A DNA stretch of 64,000 bases from Lithodes maja (Eukaryota > Arthropoda > Malacostraca > Decapoda > Lithodidae). Shown here one piece after another: positions 8,927 to 20,000 of this stretch. Each line of letters opens with the position of its first letter. Position 1 is the first letter of the stretch. Made by a program: the position numbers and the translations under genes. The stretch lies in contig JBAKBP010007647.1 of assembly GCA_037953745.1 (NCBI GenBank), positions 33,902-97,901 of the forward strand, in the 5' to 3' direction. The notes under the pieces are model-generated. The model ran no database searches. It saw only the letters and a program-made list of their open reading frames with translations, and was not told the DNA's origin.

Positions 8927-10590
8927 CCTCCTCATTCTTCTCTTCCTGACCTTCACTTTGTACTTTCTACCCTCTCTGGGCTTAACACTAATAAGGCGTA
9001 CGGTCCGGACGGTGTTCCTCCTGTTGTTCTCAAAAACTGTGCTTCCGTGCTGACTCCCTGCCTAGGCAAACTCTTTCGTCTCTGTCTATCCTCTAACGTC
9101 TTCCCTTCATGCTGGAAGTTTGCTCACATTCAACCTGTCCCAAAGAAGGGTGACCGCTCTCAACCCTCCAACTATCGTCCAATTGCTCTTATCTCTTGTC
9201 TTTCTAAAGTTTTTGAAACTATTCTTGCTTCCAAATTTCTTAAGCATTTCTCTTCTCATAATCTGCTCTCAGATCGCCAGTATGGCTTCCTTAAGGGTCG
9301 CTCTACTGGTGATCTTCTTTCATATCTTACTAACTCTTGGTCATCCTCCTTTCGGGACTTCGGTGAGACTTTTTCTATTGCACTAGACATATCGAAAGCC
9401 TTCGATAGAGTCTGGCATAAATCTTTAATTTCTTAACTACCCTCCTTCGGTTTCTATCCCTCCATCTGTGCCTTTGTCTCTAATTTCCTTTCCGGCCGTT
9501 CCATAGCTGCGGTTGTGGACGGCCATTGTTCACTTCCTCACCCTATAAACTCCGGTGTTCCTCAGGGCTCTGTCCTATCTCCTATTCTCTTTCTAATTTT
9601 TATAAATGATCTCCTTAACTGTACCTTAATTCCCATCCATTCATATGCAGACGACTCAACCTTACACTACTCCATTAGTTTTTCAGAACGCCCCAGCCAG
9701 CAATCCCTCAACGACAAACGTAATGAAGCCATAGAACTCTTAAATTCTGATCTAAATACTATTTCCAATTGGGGCAGAGAAAACCTTGTTAACTTTAATG
9801 CTTCCAAAACCCAATTTCTCCATCTATCTACCCGTCAGGATCTCCCAGCGGACTATCCCTTATTCTTCAACAATACAAAAATCAACCCTTCATCTTCTCT
9901 CAATATTCTTGGTGTCTCTTTTTCTTCTGCTCTCATTTGGAAGGACCATATTACCAGTCTTGCTAAGGCAGCCTCCCAGAAGCTGGGTGTGCTCAACCGC
10001 CTTAGGGGGTTCTTTTCCCCTGCACAGCTTCTTGCTCTGTACAGGGGCATAGTGCGCCCTTGTATTGAGTATTGTTCACATGTGTGGGGAGGTTCCTCTC
10101 ACACCGCTCTCCTAGACAAAGTTGAAAGGAAGGCCTTTCGTATCATTAACTCCCGTCCACTCACCAACTCTCTGCAATCTCTCTGTCTCCGCCGCAATGT
10201 TGCATCTCTCTCGCTATTCTATCGCTACTATAATAATCAGTGTTCCTCAGAGCTATCCCAGTGCATACCACCTCCTTTACGTAGGGCACGTGGTACCCGT
10301 CTTGCAACTCAATCCCACCCCTACTCTGTGCAACTCTCCAACCCAAGAGTGAAACGTTACTCTCAAACTTTCTTCTACTCAACATCTGAGCTCTGGAACT
10401 CTCTCCCAGAATCAGTCTTTCCCTCTTCCTATGACTTAAATTGCTTCAAACTCCGTGTGTCCAGGCATTTTGGCTCGAACGTCCCTTGATTTTGGCCCTG
10501 TCACTCTTTCAACTATGGGGGAGGCACTCGCTATAGGCAGTTATGCCTTTTGCCTCCCTCAATCACATAGAAAAAAAAAAAAAAAAAAAA
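8927..10590 (+). mobile_element. jockey-like LINE, 5'-truncated, with poly-A tail
   Basis: The RT domain and full C-terminal region are present, followed by a short 3' UTR and A20 (10571-10590). The 5' end is truncated inside the linker before RT, typical of target-primed reverse transcription. A clear target-site duplication was not found. A fragment of the same family lies at 5575-5764. Confidence 0.85.
8930..10489 (+). pseudogene. LINE reverse transcriptase with one in-frame stop
   Basis: A single frame encodes about 520 codons of RT and C-terminal domain. In order: GPDGVPPVVLK (about 9004), PSNYRPIALIS (about 9167), the catalytic Asp block LDISKAFDRVWH (about 9385-9420), GVPQGSVLSPILF (about 9555-9590), and YADD (about 9643-9654). 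The C-terminal region ends with LWNSLPES and a terminal FKLRVSRHFG, the common tail of jockey/CR1-like elements. The only interruption is a TAA at 9434-9436; the frame continues unchanged afterwards, so one point mutation is enough to explain it. The N-terminus is missing through 5' truncation. In active elements this enzyme copies RNA at a nicked nuclear target. Confidence 0.85.
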
Positions 10591-12265
10591 CTTACCGTCT
10601 CACCAGGGGGGTACCCCTCCTCTTGCCTCGGTGGGGTTTCGCGAGGTTTCGGGGTCCCCTTTCTCAGGAGCTGACGTGTCGCTGGAAGAGGGGGATGGTG
10701 CTGTTTCCCCCTCGGCCGTTCGTGATCGGGGACGAGTCCCTCAACGGCGACACAACCGTCGTCGCTCGCCTTCCTTGGTCCGCGACGCTGCTGGTTCGTG
10801 TCGTGGGTCTCGCTCCCGCTCACGCTCGCCCCTGCGGGCCGACCAATCTGGGGGGGGGGGGGGGGGGGGGTCACCTCTCTCGGATCGATTGTCAGCTATG
10901 CAGGGCTGGGTTGTGTCACGCTTCGACGGGTGCTTGGAGTCGATGGAAGACTCCCTCTTCTCGCGCTTCTTGGCGGTGACTCACCCTCAGCGCCTCACCC
11001 TACCTACCCCTGCTACGGTCCCCCTCCCTTCTGCAGGCCTACGCTCTGGTCAGACTTCAGCCGCCCTGACATCCTTCCGGCTGTTCAGTCCCTGGCTGTG
11101 TTGACGGGTCTGTCCTCCTATGGGACAGGTTTGTGCGACGCCGGTACGCCTGGCTTCGCCATCATGCTCGGTCACCCTCTCCCATTGGAGGCCTGGTTTG
11201 CTGAGGCCTTCGTCTTCACACACCGATCCGTCGACGGCTCTCCTTCAGTCCCTCCCCCGGAGTCATCACTGATTTTGCCTCCTCTTGTGTCTGTCGGCGG
11301 GTTGGACGGCGCGTTCTGGTCCTGGATGAGCGCGCCCATTCTTGAACTTTGTTCTATTGCTACCCCGTTCTTCTCTCACCCGGATCAGCCCTCTGTCGCC
11401 AAGGTTTTTCCCTTGCGACAGAGGGTGACGGACTTATTGTCTTGTCTTTAGGTTCCCTCCAGACGTCTGTTCACCACCTGCGGCTTTTCGAGGCGTCTGC
11501 GCCAGGCGATCTTCGCGAGGGTTTGGCCCGCGTTCAGCGGGTCCACCTTCGGCTCGCGGTGTCTTTGGTTCCCGAGCTGAAGGCGGTTTTGTGCGCGGCG
11601 ACTCGGCGACGCCCGACGGTACGGTCCTCGTTCTGCCGGCCGGCCCCCTTGGATATTCGTCAGGGTTTGTTGTACTCTGCGCTATATACGTTGTTTTTTT
11701 TTAAGCAGGATGCTTGGGAATGCTACGCTTCTCTGTCGGCGGCCCCTGCTTCCGACGCGCGACGTGTCGTTGCGGACCCTGCTTACGTCACGCACCGACG
11801 CGCTGTGTCGCGCGCGGGGTCTTCTCAGTCCCGTCCTTCTGCCGGTCCTCTTCGGGATGCTGCTGCAAGTGTTGCCGCATTGCACGGGCGCAGGACTGGG
11901 ACGTTGCAGGCCAGTGCGTCGGTTCCGCCTCGCACTTCTGTTCTTGCCCCTTTCATTCCCGCCGTGTCGGGGCTGGCCGGCCTTCCACTTCCGGCCGCCC
12001 TTCGACGGAGTCAGCCCCGCGCCGGCCTGGGGTTGGGGTGGCCCGCCCTTTTCGACGAGGTTGGGGGGGGGGGGGGGGGGGTAGAGGAGGTCAACGTGGC
12101 GCTCATGCCCGCACGGCCCGTACCGGGGGTACCTCCACGTCAACACAATGTGTAGTTCTCTGGGTCGGCCTCCTTGTTCTCCTTCTCGCCTGGCCGACCG
12201 GGTCGCTCCCCTCCTCTCGGGTGCTCCCTCGGGTTGTTTTCGCCCTTGCGCCCCTCGTCACCTAT
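10591..12265 (+). pseudogene. second gag-like region, frame-broken, with two poly-G runs
   Basis: Coding character moves between frames. There is an Arg/Ser-rich part (SRSRSRSPLR, about 10800-10840), a middle part (about 10940-11445) with LSAMQGWVVSRFDG and FPLRQRVTDLLSCL, and a third part (about 11450-12155) with GDLREGLARVQRVHLRLAVSL. That last helix, with LDIRQGLLYSALY after it, aligns in pattern with the C-terminal half of the DIRS-like gag at 13420-14951 (GDIRTALLEAVRARQDLRMSL). I therefore read it as a diverged DIRS-type gag on the opposite strand. G21 at 10850-10870 and G19 at 12063-12081 may cause real or artefactual frame breaks. No pol follows: at about 12265 it meets copy B tail to tail. 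Confidence 0.4.
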
Positions 12266-13402
12266 TGTGCCTGACGCATCCGTGTCTACCCATACCGTTG
12301 GCGGAGGAGAGGTCCATGACATTATTGAGTGCAACGTTTCCCTCTTCGCCCAGACCGCTAGTAAGGAGTGGATTAATTTCGGGATGGGCCATAATTTTCC
12401 CGCCGGTAAGAGTGGGAAATATTTGTTGCCTTCCAATATTAAACGTTTTACTTTCAACCGGCCCAACATAACAGTTAGTTGAATCCAGTTGAGAGAGCCG
12501 ACCATTGACTCCCAGACCCTTCGCGTCGTAGTCAGACTGTGAAGAAACATGAACAGTTTCCTGCAAAACCTGTTGCGATTGTCCACACTCTGACTCAGAG
12601 TGAGAGAAGCCGTGTCCCAGACCAGCCCTATCCACTGAATTACTCGTGAGGGAACAAGGTTTGACTTTACCAGATTTACCTTGAACCCTAGAGTTTTGAC
12701 ATGATTTAAAATGATGTTGACATGTTTTATGCATAATTGTTCTGTCTCTGCCACCACCAGCCAGTCATCTAGGTACCACAAAACTCTGATTCCTTGTTTT
12801 AACAACGGCATCAGGGCTTGCCGGACTAATTTCGTGAATAATCGAGGTGCCAGGTTCAAACCGAATGGCATCCGTTGAAAAACAAAATTTTGGTGCCTGA
12901 TCCGTAAGGCCAGAAACCTTTGAAATCTTTTGTTGACCGATACGTGCCAATAGGCGTCTGTCAGGTCCAGGGAACACATCCAACCTCCCGGCAGAAGTGT
13001 TAGCCTGATTTGGTGTACTGTTAACATTCGGAAAGACTCGTTGTGAATGTGAAGGTTCAGATAAGACAGGTCTACGACCGGTCTCATCTGAACACCGTCC
13101 CTTTTGGGAACCAAAAATAGCTTGGACGTGAATACAGGGTAATTTGGGGGGACCGGGATGATGACATTCTTGGCAATCATTTCCTGGACCAGTGACTCCA
13201 CCTCTAAAGAAACAAAATTCGCCTTTGTCGGCTGACGTAAGCGAGGTCGCCGGAGCCACTGCCAAGTGATGCCTTTGCGTGCCACCATCCGTGCCCAAGT
13301 GTTTAAAGGCCATGCTTGGTGACACGTTCGGAACGACCCAGTTAGCAGACAAGGGTTCGCCGGCTGTACTATCCTCGGATCCGCCGGCCTTAAGATTGGC
13401 AC
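12266..13402 (-). pseudogene. DIRS-like reverse transcriptase with truncated RNase H, copy B
   Basis: The ORF of 420 codons encodes a tyrosine-recombinase-type retroelement RT: QWLRRPRLRQP, FLVPKRDGVQMRPVVDLSYLN, the catalytic LDLTDAYWHV, FGLNLAPRLFTKL, and YLDDWLV with both Asp residues present. The connection (TTTRRVWESMVGSLNW) and the RNase H start WVDTDASG follow. After the RNase H DTD the sequence is unrelated and ends in a random Arg/Glu-rich tail, so only about 378 codons are element-derived. RNase H is thus missing most of its active site. Neither methyltransferase nor tyrosine recombinase follows. In full elements this enzyme makes cDNA that is integrated by a recombinase rather than by a DDE integrase. 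Confidence 0.8.
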
Positions 13403-13419
13403 CGGGAGTGAGAGAGACT

Positions 13420-14951
13420 TTAGTTTTTTGATGGTGGAGTTGGTGGTGCTGGGCGCTTCGCCGGCTGGCTGGTGTTGGCCGAAGACGGGCCCTGACCTGG
13501 CTTATTATGGCCGCGTCCTCGCTGACCTGAAAACCTACTCTGTCGATGCCTGTACTGACCTTGAGGGGAAGGGGAGGACTTAGGTGGAAGAAAGGGCTTA
13601 GATCCCCCCGGCTGAGCCTTAGCGGCTGGCCTGGGTTTGGGGAAGTTAAAAGCAGGTTTCTTAGAAGGGGTGGGACTGTGTTTAAAGGCCTGCGCCATAT
13701 TAAACACCGTTCGCCACACGTCAGGGGACATTAAAGAGGGAGTAAGCACTGGTGACATGACCACCTGATTCGCAATGCGATCAGGCAGTTTGCGGACTAA
13801 AGACATTCTGAGGTCTTGTCTCGCTCGTACCGCCTCAAGCAAGGCGGTGCGGATGTCACCCAGAGATTGGATTGACGACTGAAGAAGCAGTCGCCGGGAC
13901 AATTCAACCGATCGTCTGGCATCCGCGTCTGCGATTGCCTGAGTGGACCGGAGCAAAGACTTTGCTATCTGTTGAGACACTATGTATTGGGAGAACAGGC
14001 GAAAAGCTTTCCCCCTTAGCCTAAACTCTCGGTCTAGGTGAGTTGGGGTAGGGGTAGTGAAAGGGTCTTTTAGCTCACAAAGATTAATTTTAGGGGCAGC
14101 TAAGAAAGCAAACAAAGCTGAAGGGACTCCGCCGGCAGAACACACTGGCATGGAGAACCAAGAATGAGTATCTTGAGGGATCTGGTGGGAAGTTTTGGAA
14201 GTAAATGTGGTCGCAAAGTTTTGAGCCTCTGTCTCCCATTCCACCCAAGGTCCTGGACCCAACTGCCCCACCTTCAAGACTGGATTAGCTGCTTGGTCTG
14301 TGACGGTTTGTAAATCAAGTTCTGGAGTGAGAGCTGACAGAGTCTTAATGTCATTAAACCCGTCCAGCCTAGACCAGTCTGAAAACAATTTTGAAGCTGA
14401 GGCAGGGGGTAAAGCTGGCTTAGTAGCATAAACAAAATAGTCCTGGTGATAATAACTAGGTATAGCCTTTATATTAACGTCTAGTACATTTCCCAAAGTA
14501 TCCAAGGCCCTTAATTTCTTAGATTTGTTGCCCTGGATGACCCACTCACACGGTACTGGGAGTTCCCCTGACAAGGTAGGTTGGGCTAGCTCTGGTTTAG
14601 TGGGGGTCAAAAGGACCCATGACTCCTCTGGTCCGTAAAGCAAGGGCATAGCTACCTTTCTGAGAGGCGCCTTGTCTAGAGGGGGTGGATTAACATCCGT
14701 TATAACCCTTACATTCGAAGTGGTCAATGCCGCCGTAGCAGGCCTAGTAACCACTGATGGTGACAGAGTGGGAGGGTGAGGGATCTGAGTTAAAGCAATA
14801 GAAGTCATCAGAGGCCGTACCGTAGAACTTGTCGTGGGAGCTCCCAAGTCCACTGTGGGAGTTTCCTGTTGTTGGCCAAAAATTTTAGATAAAGCATTAC
14901 TAAGGAGCCCATCAATTTCCTGTGCAGTGACAAAATGACTTGATGATGTAC
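13420..14951 (-). CDS. DIRS-like gag, N-terminus removed by LTR element insertion
   Basis: About 510 codons are open. An ORF caller would start at 15006, but bases 14952-15006 belong to the LTR of the neighbouring retrotransposon, so the first 18 or so residues are foreign. Visible features are a Pro/Thr-rich N-terminal part, a globular middle (about residues 170-350), a helical region with AFRLFSQYIVSQQIAKSLL and GDIRTALLEAVRARQDL (about 350-450), and a basic Gly/Arg/Pro tail (RHRQSRFSGQRGRGHN) likely to bind nucleic acid. It precedes pol by 17 bp, in a different frame. No zinc knuckle is visible. Assignment as gag rests on position before a DIRS-type RT and on copy A having the same tail. 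Confidence 0.65.
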
Positions 14952-16770
14952 TGTGACGCACCCAGTGCGTGGCAACGCAACCTGATTGTACTCCTTGGTA
15001 CTCCACTGTACCGCCACTGTGTGGTACCGCTGTACCGCTGTACCGTGCTGGCTGCTTATATTGAGTGTGACAACGTATAACTATGTTCTTTGTATCTCTG
15101 CAAAGGTCTCGTCATGTGCTAACCAGTGGTGGGTTTTGTTTTAAGCCATGTCGAGACCTTCCATTTAATATGTAGTATCAATAGAGAAGTTGATAGATAG
15201 GACAATGGGAGTTCAGAGAGAGAGAGTGAGTTAGTTTTCAGAGCGAGAGGGTAGCAACGCGCCACGCTGCCGGAGTGGTGGTTGCCAGACGTATGGACCG
15301 GTTGGCAGCCTTGCGCTTATAGCTAGGTGCGACAGGGTTGGTAGTCCATTGCCGCCTGCCTATGCTGCCTGGGTTGCCCATGTTGTCGTACTGCACATTG
15401 CCTGGAGGCTCGCTGTGTGTTCCATGATCAGGTTGCCTAGAACCTTTGAGATTCTAACATCCCTTGCCCTCTCTCCCAATTTCTCACGGTTGCACTCTTT
15501 CTCTCTGACGACATTACTCTCATTTCATTCTTCTCTCTATTTAAATGCATAACCTTCCCTTGAGGTCCTAAAGGAGTTTCAGCACTCACCTCTCGTATTA
15601 CTCTTAGGACAAGCATATATTTACATGTATTAGATTTAAGGGGTTAATGTGAACAGCGATCTTCTTGATGAGGATAGTTGGTGAACGTTCTACATGTTCA
15701 CGAGTTATATGCCCAGCTCATCATCCAATTTGTGACTAGACTAGTGCCATGTGTAAGAGCCCGACCATGCCCAGGAGTTGTCTGTAGAGGGGCGAGGACT
15801 TAGCCTTGATTTGCCTACCGAGCCAGGAGCGAGTGCAGTACCAGAGACTACAGCTCGCTCGTAGTGCCGGTATAGTAGAGTAACGTAATTTATCTGTCCT
15901 TGTGTTCTCTGCAGTCTTTTCCTGGGTTCTCGCTTTCGGTGCTGGGACTCGTTGTTCCTGTGACTTGGCCTGCTAGCTAGAACACATGGGGATGATGAGT
16001 GGGTGATATCTTTATTTTACTATGCATTGCAGCTCTCTTTAAGTTTATGTATATAACACTTTACAATACACATTACTCACACACAAGACAACACTATTAA
16101 TACTTTCATGTATCAATTAACTGCACTGTCGTTTTGCTGCTGTGTCCGGAGTTCCGTTGCGTAGGGCGCATACGGACTCAGAGGGGAGACAGAGTGAGAG
16201 AAGCGAAGTAGCCTATGCGGCAGTAGGCTACCGGCGCAGTACTGTTGCCTGCAACCTTTTAGTTATTCCAAGTATAGATTCATTATTATAATAAGTGACT
16301 ACTATTTATGTTCCTTTCATGTGTATTATTAGGTATCTACTGGATCATGAACATCTTGTATGCTACATGCTAGTGCATGTTAGTAGGGGACAGTTATTCT
16401 AGTGCACGCGCTTTCAAGTAGGCGTGTACATTTGTCATTTAGCATTTCACTGTCATACCTTTAGCCTGCTTCTATTCTACATTATTAGAGGCTTAATATT
16501 AACGTAGTTTCTTGAGTATTGCATTTCTTTAGTAATAACGTAACCTATAAATGTCTGAGGGAGTTTAGCCTCATAGCCTACCCCTGTTGTACACTTTCGC
16601 CGAGTTAAGGTACCTCGTTACCGTAGACGATAACTCTGTAGGGCGTTGGTGCTTTTGTTGTCTGGAGCATATAGTATTTGGGACTGGAATCGAGCGTGTC
16701 GTTGTCACATAAGCCATTTCTGTCCTACGATCAAGAATCCCGAATATGTATTGCCGATCCAGCCGTAACA
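14952..16770 (+). repeat. 5' LTR of E1
   Basis: 1819 bp, starting TGTGACGCACCC and ending CCGTAACA. Compared with the 3' LTR it holds an extra 57 bp at about 15487-15545. A TATA-like TGTATATAAC lies at about 16047-16056, but the promoter is not established. No ORF inside looks real. Confidence 0.93.
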
Positions 16771-16773
16771 AAA

Positions 16774-16791
16774 TGGCGACCTTGCACAAGA
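16774..16791 (+). promoter_or_regulatory. primer-binding site of E1
   Basis: TGGCGACCTTGCACAAG begins three bases after the 5' LTR. Many LTR elements have TGG-initial sequence here, complementary to the CCA end of a tRNA; the first eight bases would pair with a tRNA ending GGTCGCCA. Element E2 has a very similar site at 26947. Confidence 0.75.
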
Positions 16792-17015
16792 TTCAGTAGT
16801 ATCCTATCACATGTTTTTTGGAGAACTATTCTATGCTACCTAGTAGAGCTGGCTAGAATTTTCTTGCATATTGGAGGAATTTTTATTGTGTCATTATTGT
16901 ATTGGTGGACTTGCAGAGATTGTTTCGTTGGGGGTGTCTAGAGTAGAGTCATTCAAGCATCTTTAACATTTTGTGAGTCGAGACTGCAATTAGTAATAAG
17001 CACTTCTTTTTTTTT

Positions 17016-20000
17016 ATGAACAGCAATTGTATAACCAGCACTATGTCTAATGACTCATCATTTACGGGGGAGGATAACACGGTACAGCCTAGTAACCAGC
17101 AAGTACAACAGATGTTTAGGGAGGGGAGTGTTATAAGTGGAGAGAGGGATGCCCGGGCATTTTTGCAGACACCTTTGACCGAACAGCGCCTGCAGGCTAT
17201 TGATTGTTACGGTCTTCGCTGTTTAGCCACGGTTTTGGGGCGGGACTGTCCTGACAGTTGGCCCAAGAAGAATTTGGTGGCATGTTTGTTGGGTGATGGC
17301 GATGGGGCGGTGGGTGGAGTGGGGTCTTGGGGGGTTCCCTCCAAGCCTCCATTCCACTCTACCCCTGAGCTGGGCCCTCAGCCAGCGAGTCTTAGCATGA
17401 TGCAGCAGGAGGGTTCTCAAGGGCAAGCTGGCTTACCCGTAAACACGTCTCGGTGTGGATCCCCCATTTTGTGCTCTCCCCCCCCAGGCCTGTCTCCTGA
17501 GATGTTATTTCAGCTAGAACTAGCTAAGTTTAAGCTGCAGGAGACTCAGATACAACAGGCTAGTATAGAACGGATTAAGCTGCAGGAGACTCAGATACAA
17601 CAGGCTAGTATAGAACGCATAGAGGTTGCTAGAATCCAAGCCAATCAGGATGCAACCAGGTACCAGGCTGAAATGGATGTCGAGAAGTCTAGAGTAGAGA
17701 CCACGGGGCGTCATCTCGGTGGTGGGCACCGGGTTACAGACTCACTTTCGCATTTAATTAAGTTAGTACCCGCATTTGATGAGACAGCAGTGACTGAGTT
17801 TTTTGCTCGTTTCGAAAAGAAGTGTCGTGAGTATGACTGGCCGGAGGTTAAATGGGCAGCATTAGTTTCATCACGTCTAGTGGGTAAGGGGTTGAAAGCC
17901 TACGATGCACTGTCACTGGACGAGAGTGTAGTGTATGGACTGGTGAAGGAGGCTGTGCTCCGGGCCTACGAACTGCAACCCGAAACTTATAGATTGAAGT
18001 TCCGTGGCGTGAATAAGAAGAGCGACGTCAGTTTTATGGAGCACGCACGGGACTTAACAGATGCAGGTAATAACTGGTTTCGGTCCGAGCACGCAGAGTC
18101 GGCTGAGGAAATTAAGCAACTTTTCTATCTGGAACAGTTTTACAAATGTACTGGAACCGATCTAACGCTGAACATTAAGGAAAAATGTCCCAAGACAGTA
18201 GAGGAGGCTGCCAAGATGGCAGACCTCAGATTATCATTGATTCGTGGTTGCGGTGCCGCTCAGAGGGCTGAGTCAGGGCAGAAGGGGCGCTATACCCCAC
18301 CCACCAGAGTTTTCGATAATAACAAATCCTATGACACACATAACCACACTAAATGCATTGCACCTAATAACACCTACAAACACAAGCCTCTCCCGTTTAC
18401 TAAAGGTCAGGCCCCTTCTTCGCCCGCACAAGGGAAGAAGCCCATTGGGGATGTGAAATGTTACAAATGTCAGAAGCTAGGCCATTATTCACGTGAGTGC
18501 CCTAGTAACACTCCCGCTAAGCCGGTGTCATTGGTTCACAGTATCGGTGTGTCTCTGAAGGCTGCAGCAACTGCCCGGGGTAGGTTGTCAGCAGCTGAGG
18601 CACACGCGGTAAAGAAGCGTACGGAAGGCTCGACACCTGTCCGGGACACTTTCTGTAGCCATCGGGGGCACGGGTTTGTGAGCTGGGGGAGTGAACTACG
18701 GAGGGTTGACTTGCTGAGGGATACGGGGGCTTCGCAAACTTTGTTGAGGAACTTCACAGGGAAACCGATAAATGCGGCCAGAGTTGTTGTGGTGCAGGGT
18801 ATAAATGCTACGAGGTCATACCCACTTGTGAGGTTGGAGTTGAGAGTGGGAGAGGTGTGCAGGGAGCTGGATGTAGGGATCGTTGAGTGTTTGCCAGTTG
18901 AGGGCGTCGACCTTCTTCTCGGCAACGACTTTGCGGTGCCCACTTCCGGGACTCCACCCTTAGTCGTTGCCGAGAGGGCGGCCGACGTGGATGGTGAGAA
19001 TCGGGAATGGGTTGGGAGGTGCCAACAGGATAAGATGGCCTGTGTGGTAACCCGATCTCGCTCTGCGGCTCCTGCACAGCCTAGCACTCAACCTCGGGGA
19101 CAGTGGAGGAAGGATCAGGAGAAGGTTGCTAAGGGCAGGAAAAGGGACATTGATTCTGCTGCACTTCTCGGTGATTCGGTACTTGGACCTATAATAAACA
19201 CGGGAGTTGACTCTGGCCCAGATATGGTGTGTAACAAGGCAGAGTTGGGTAAGACTTCGCGTGAGGCAAGAGCTGTAGCGAGAGCCACTAAGGCAGTAGA
19301 GCCTACTAGCCGGGGTAATGTCTTATTACAAAACCATCTTGATGCATTGACGCCCAGGGACATTAGTGAGCAGCAGCTGCAAGACGCTAGCCTAGCTCGT
19401 TATAGCAATGGTGCCATAGAGTTGGAGGAAGATGGGGATGCGAAGCCGGGAGATTTCTTTAGGCTCAACAGGATATTGTACCGCAGATTTCTAGACCCCA
19501 AATCGAAGTGGGAGGGCGGTGCGAGGGTAGTAGACCAGGTGGTTGTTCCAAATAAGTATAGAGAGTCCTTATTGTGTCTGGCGCATGATGTGCCGGTGGC
19601 GGGTCATTTGGGGGTAACAAAAACATTGGCGGCATTGGGCAGGTTTTTCTGGTGGCCTGGGGTCAAGGCTGATGTCTGTGCATGGGTGGCTGGGTGTGCG
19701 ACCTGCCAGACAACGGGGAAGCCTAACCAGACAATCCCGAAGGCACCTTTGTTTCCCATACCTGTCACCGGGCCTCCGTTCAGCAAAGTTGTAGTAGATT
19801 TGGTTGGCCCTTTCCCGCCTACTAGTAGTGGCAATAAATTCCTGTTGACAATCATGGATGTGGCTACGAGATACCCGGACGCATACCCCATGAGAAACGG
19901 CTCGGCAAAGGCAGTTGTTAAAAACTTATTATTGTTCTGTTCCCGTTATGGATTTCCACGTGAGGTGCAGTCAGACCAGGGGAGCAATTTTACATCCAAA

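Larger units (their letters stand above)
12266..14951 (-). mobile_element. DIRS-like retrotransposon, copy B, truncated at both ends
   Basis: Gag (13420-14951) and RT plus the start of RNase H (12266-13402) are in good condition on the minus strand. The 5' end is cut by insertion of the LTR element that begins at 14952. The 3' end stops in RNase H at nearly the same point as copy A. No tyrosine recombinase or inverted terminal repeat is present in the window. Confidence 0.8.

Noticed and set aside
7895..9436. One 513-codon gene fused from gag-like and RT sequence
   Set aside because: The frame only happens to stay open from a SINE head through low-complexity gag-like sequence into a LINE; these are separate elements joined by insertion.
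10455..12274. Several overlapping plus and minus ORFs of 100-270 codons
   Set aside because: High GC keeps all frames open; only the frame segments with gag-like helices were retained, at low confidence.
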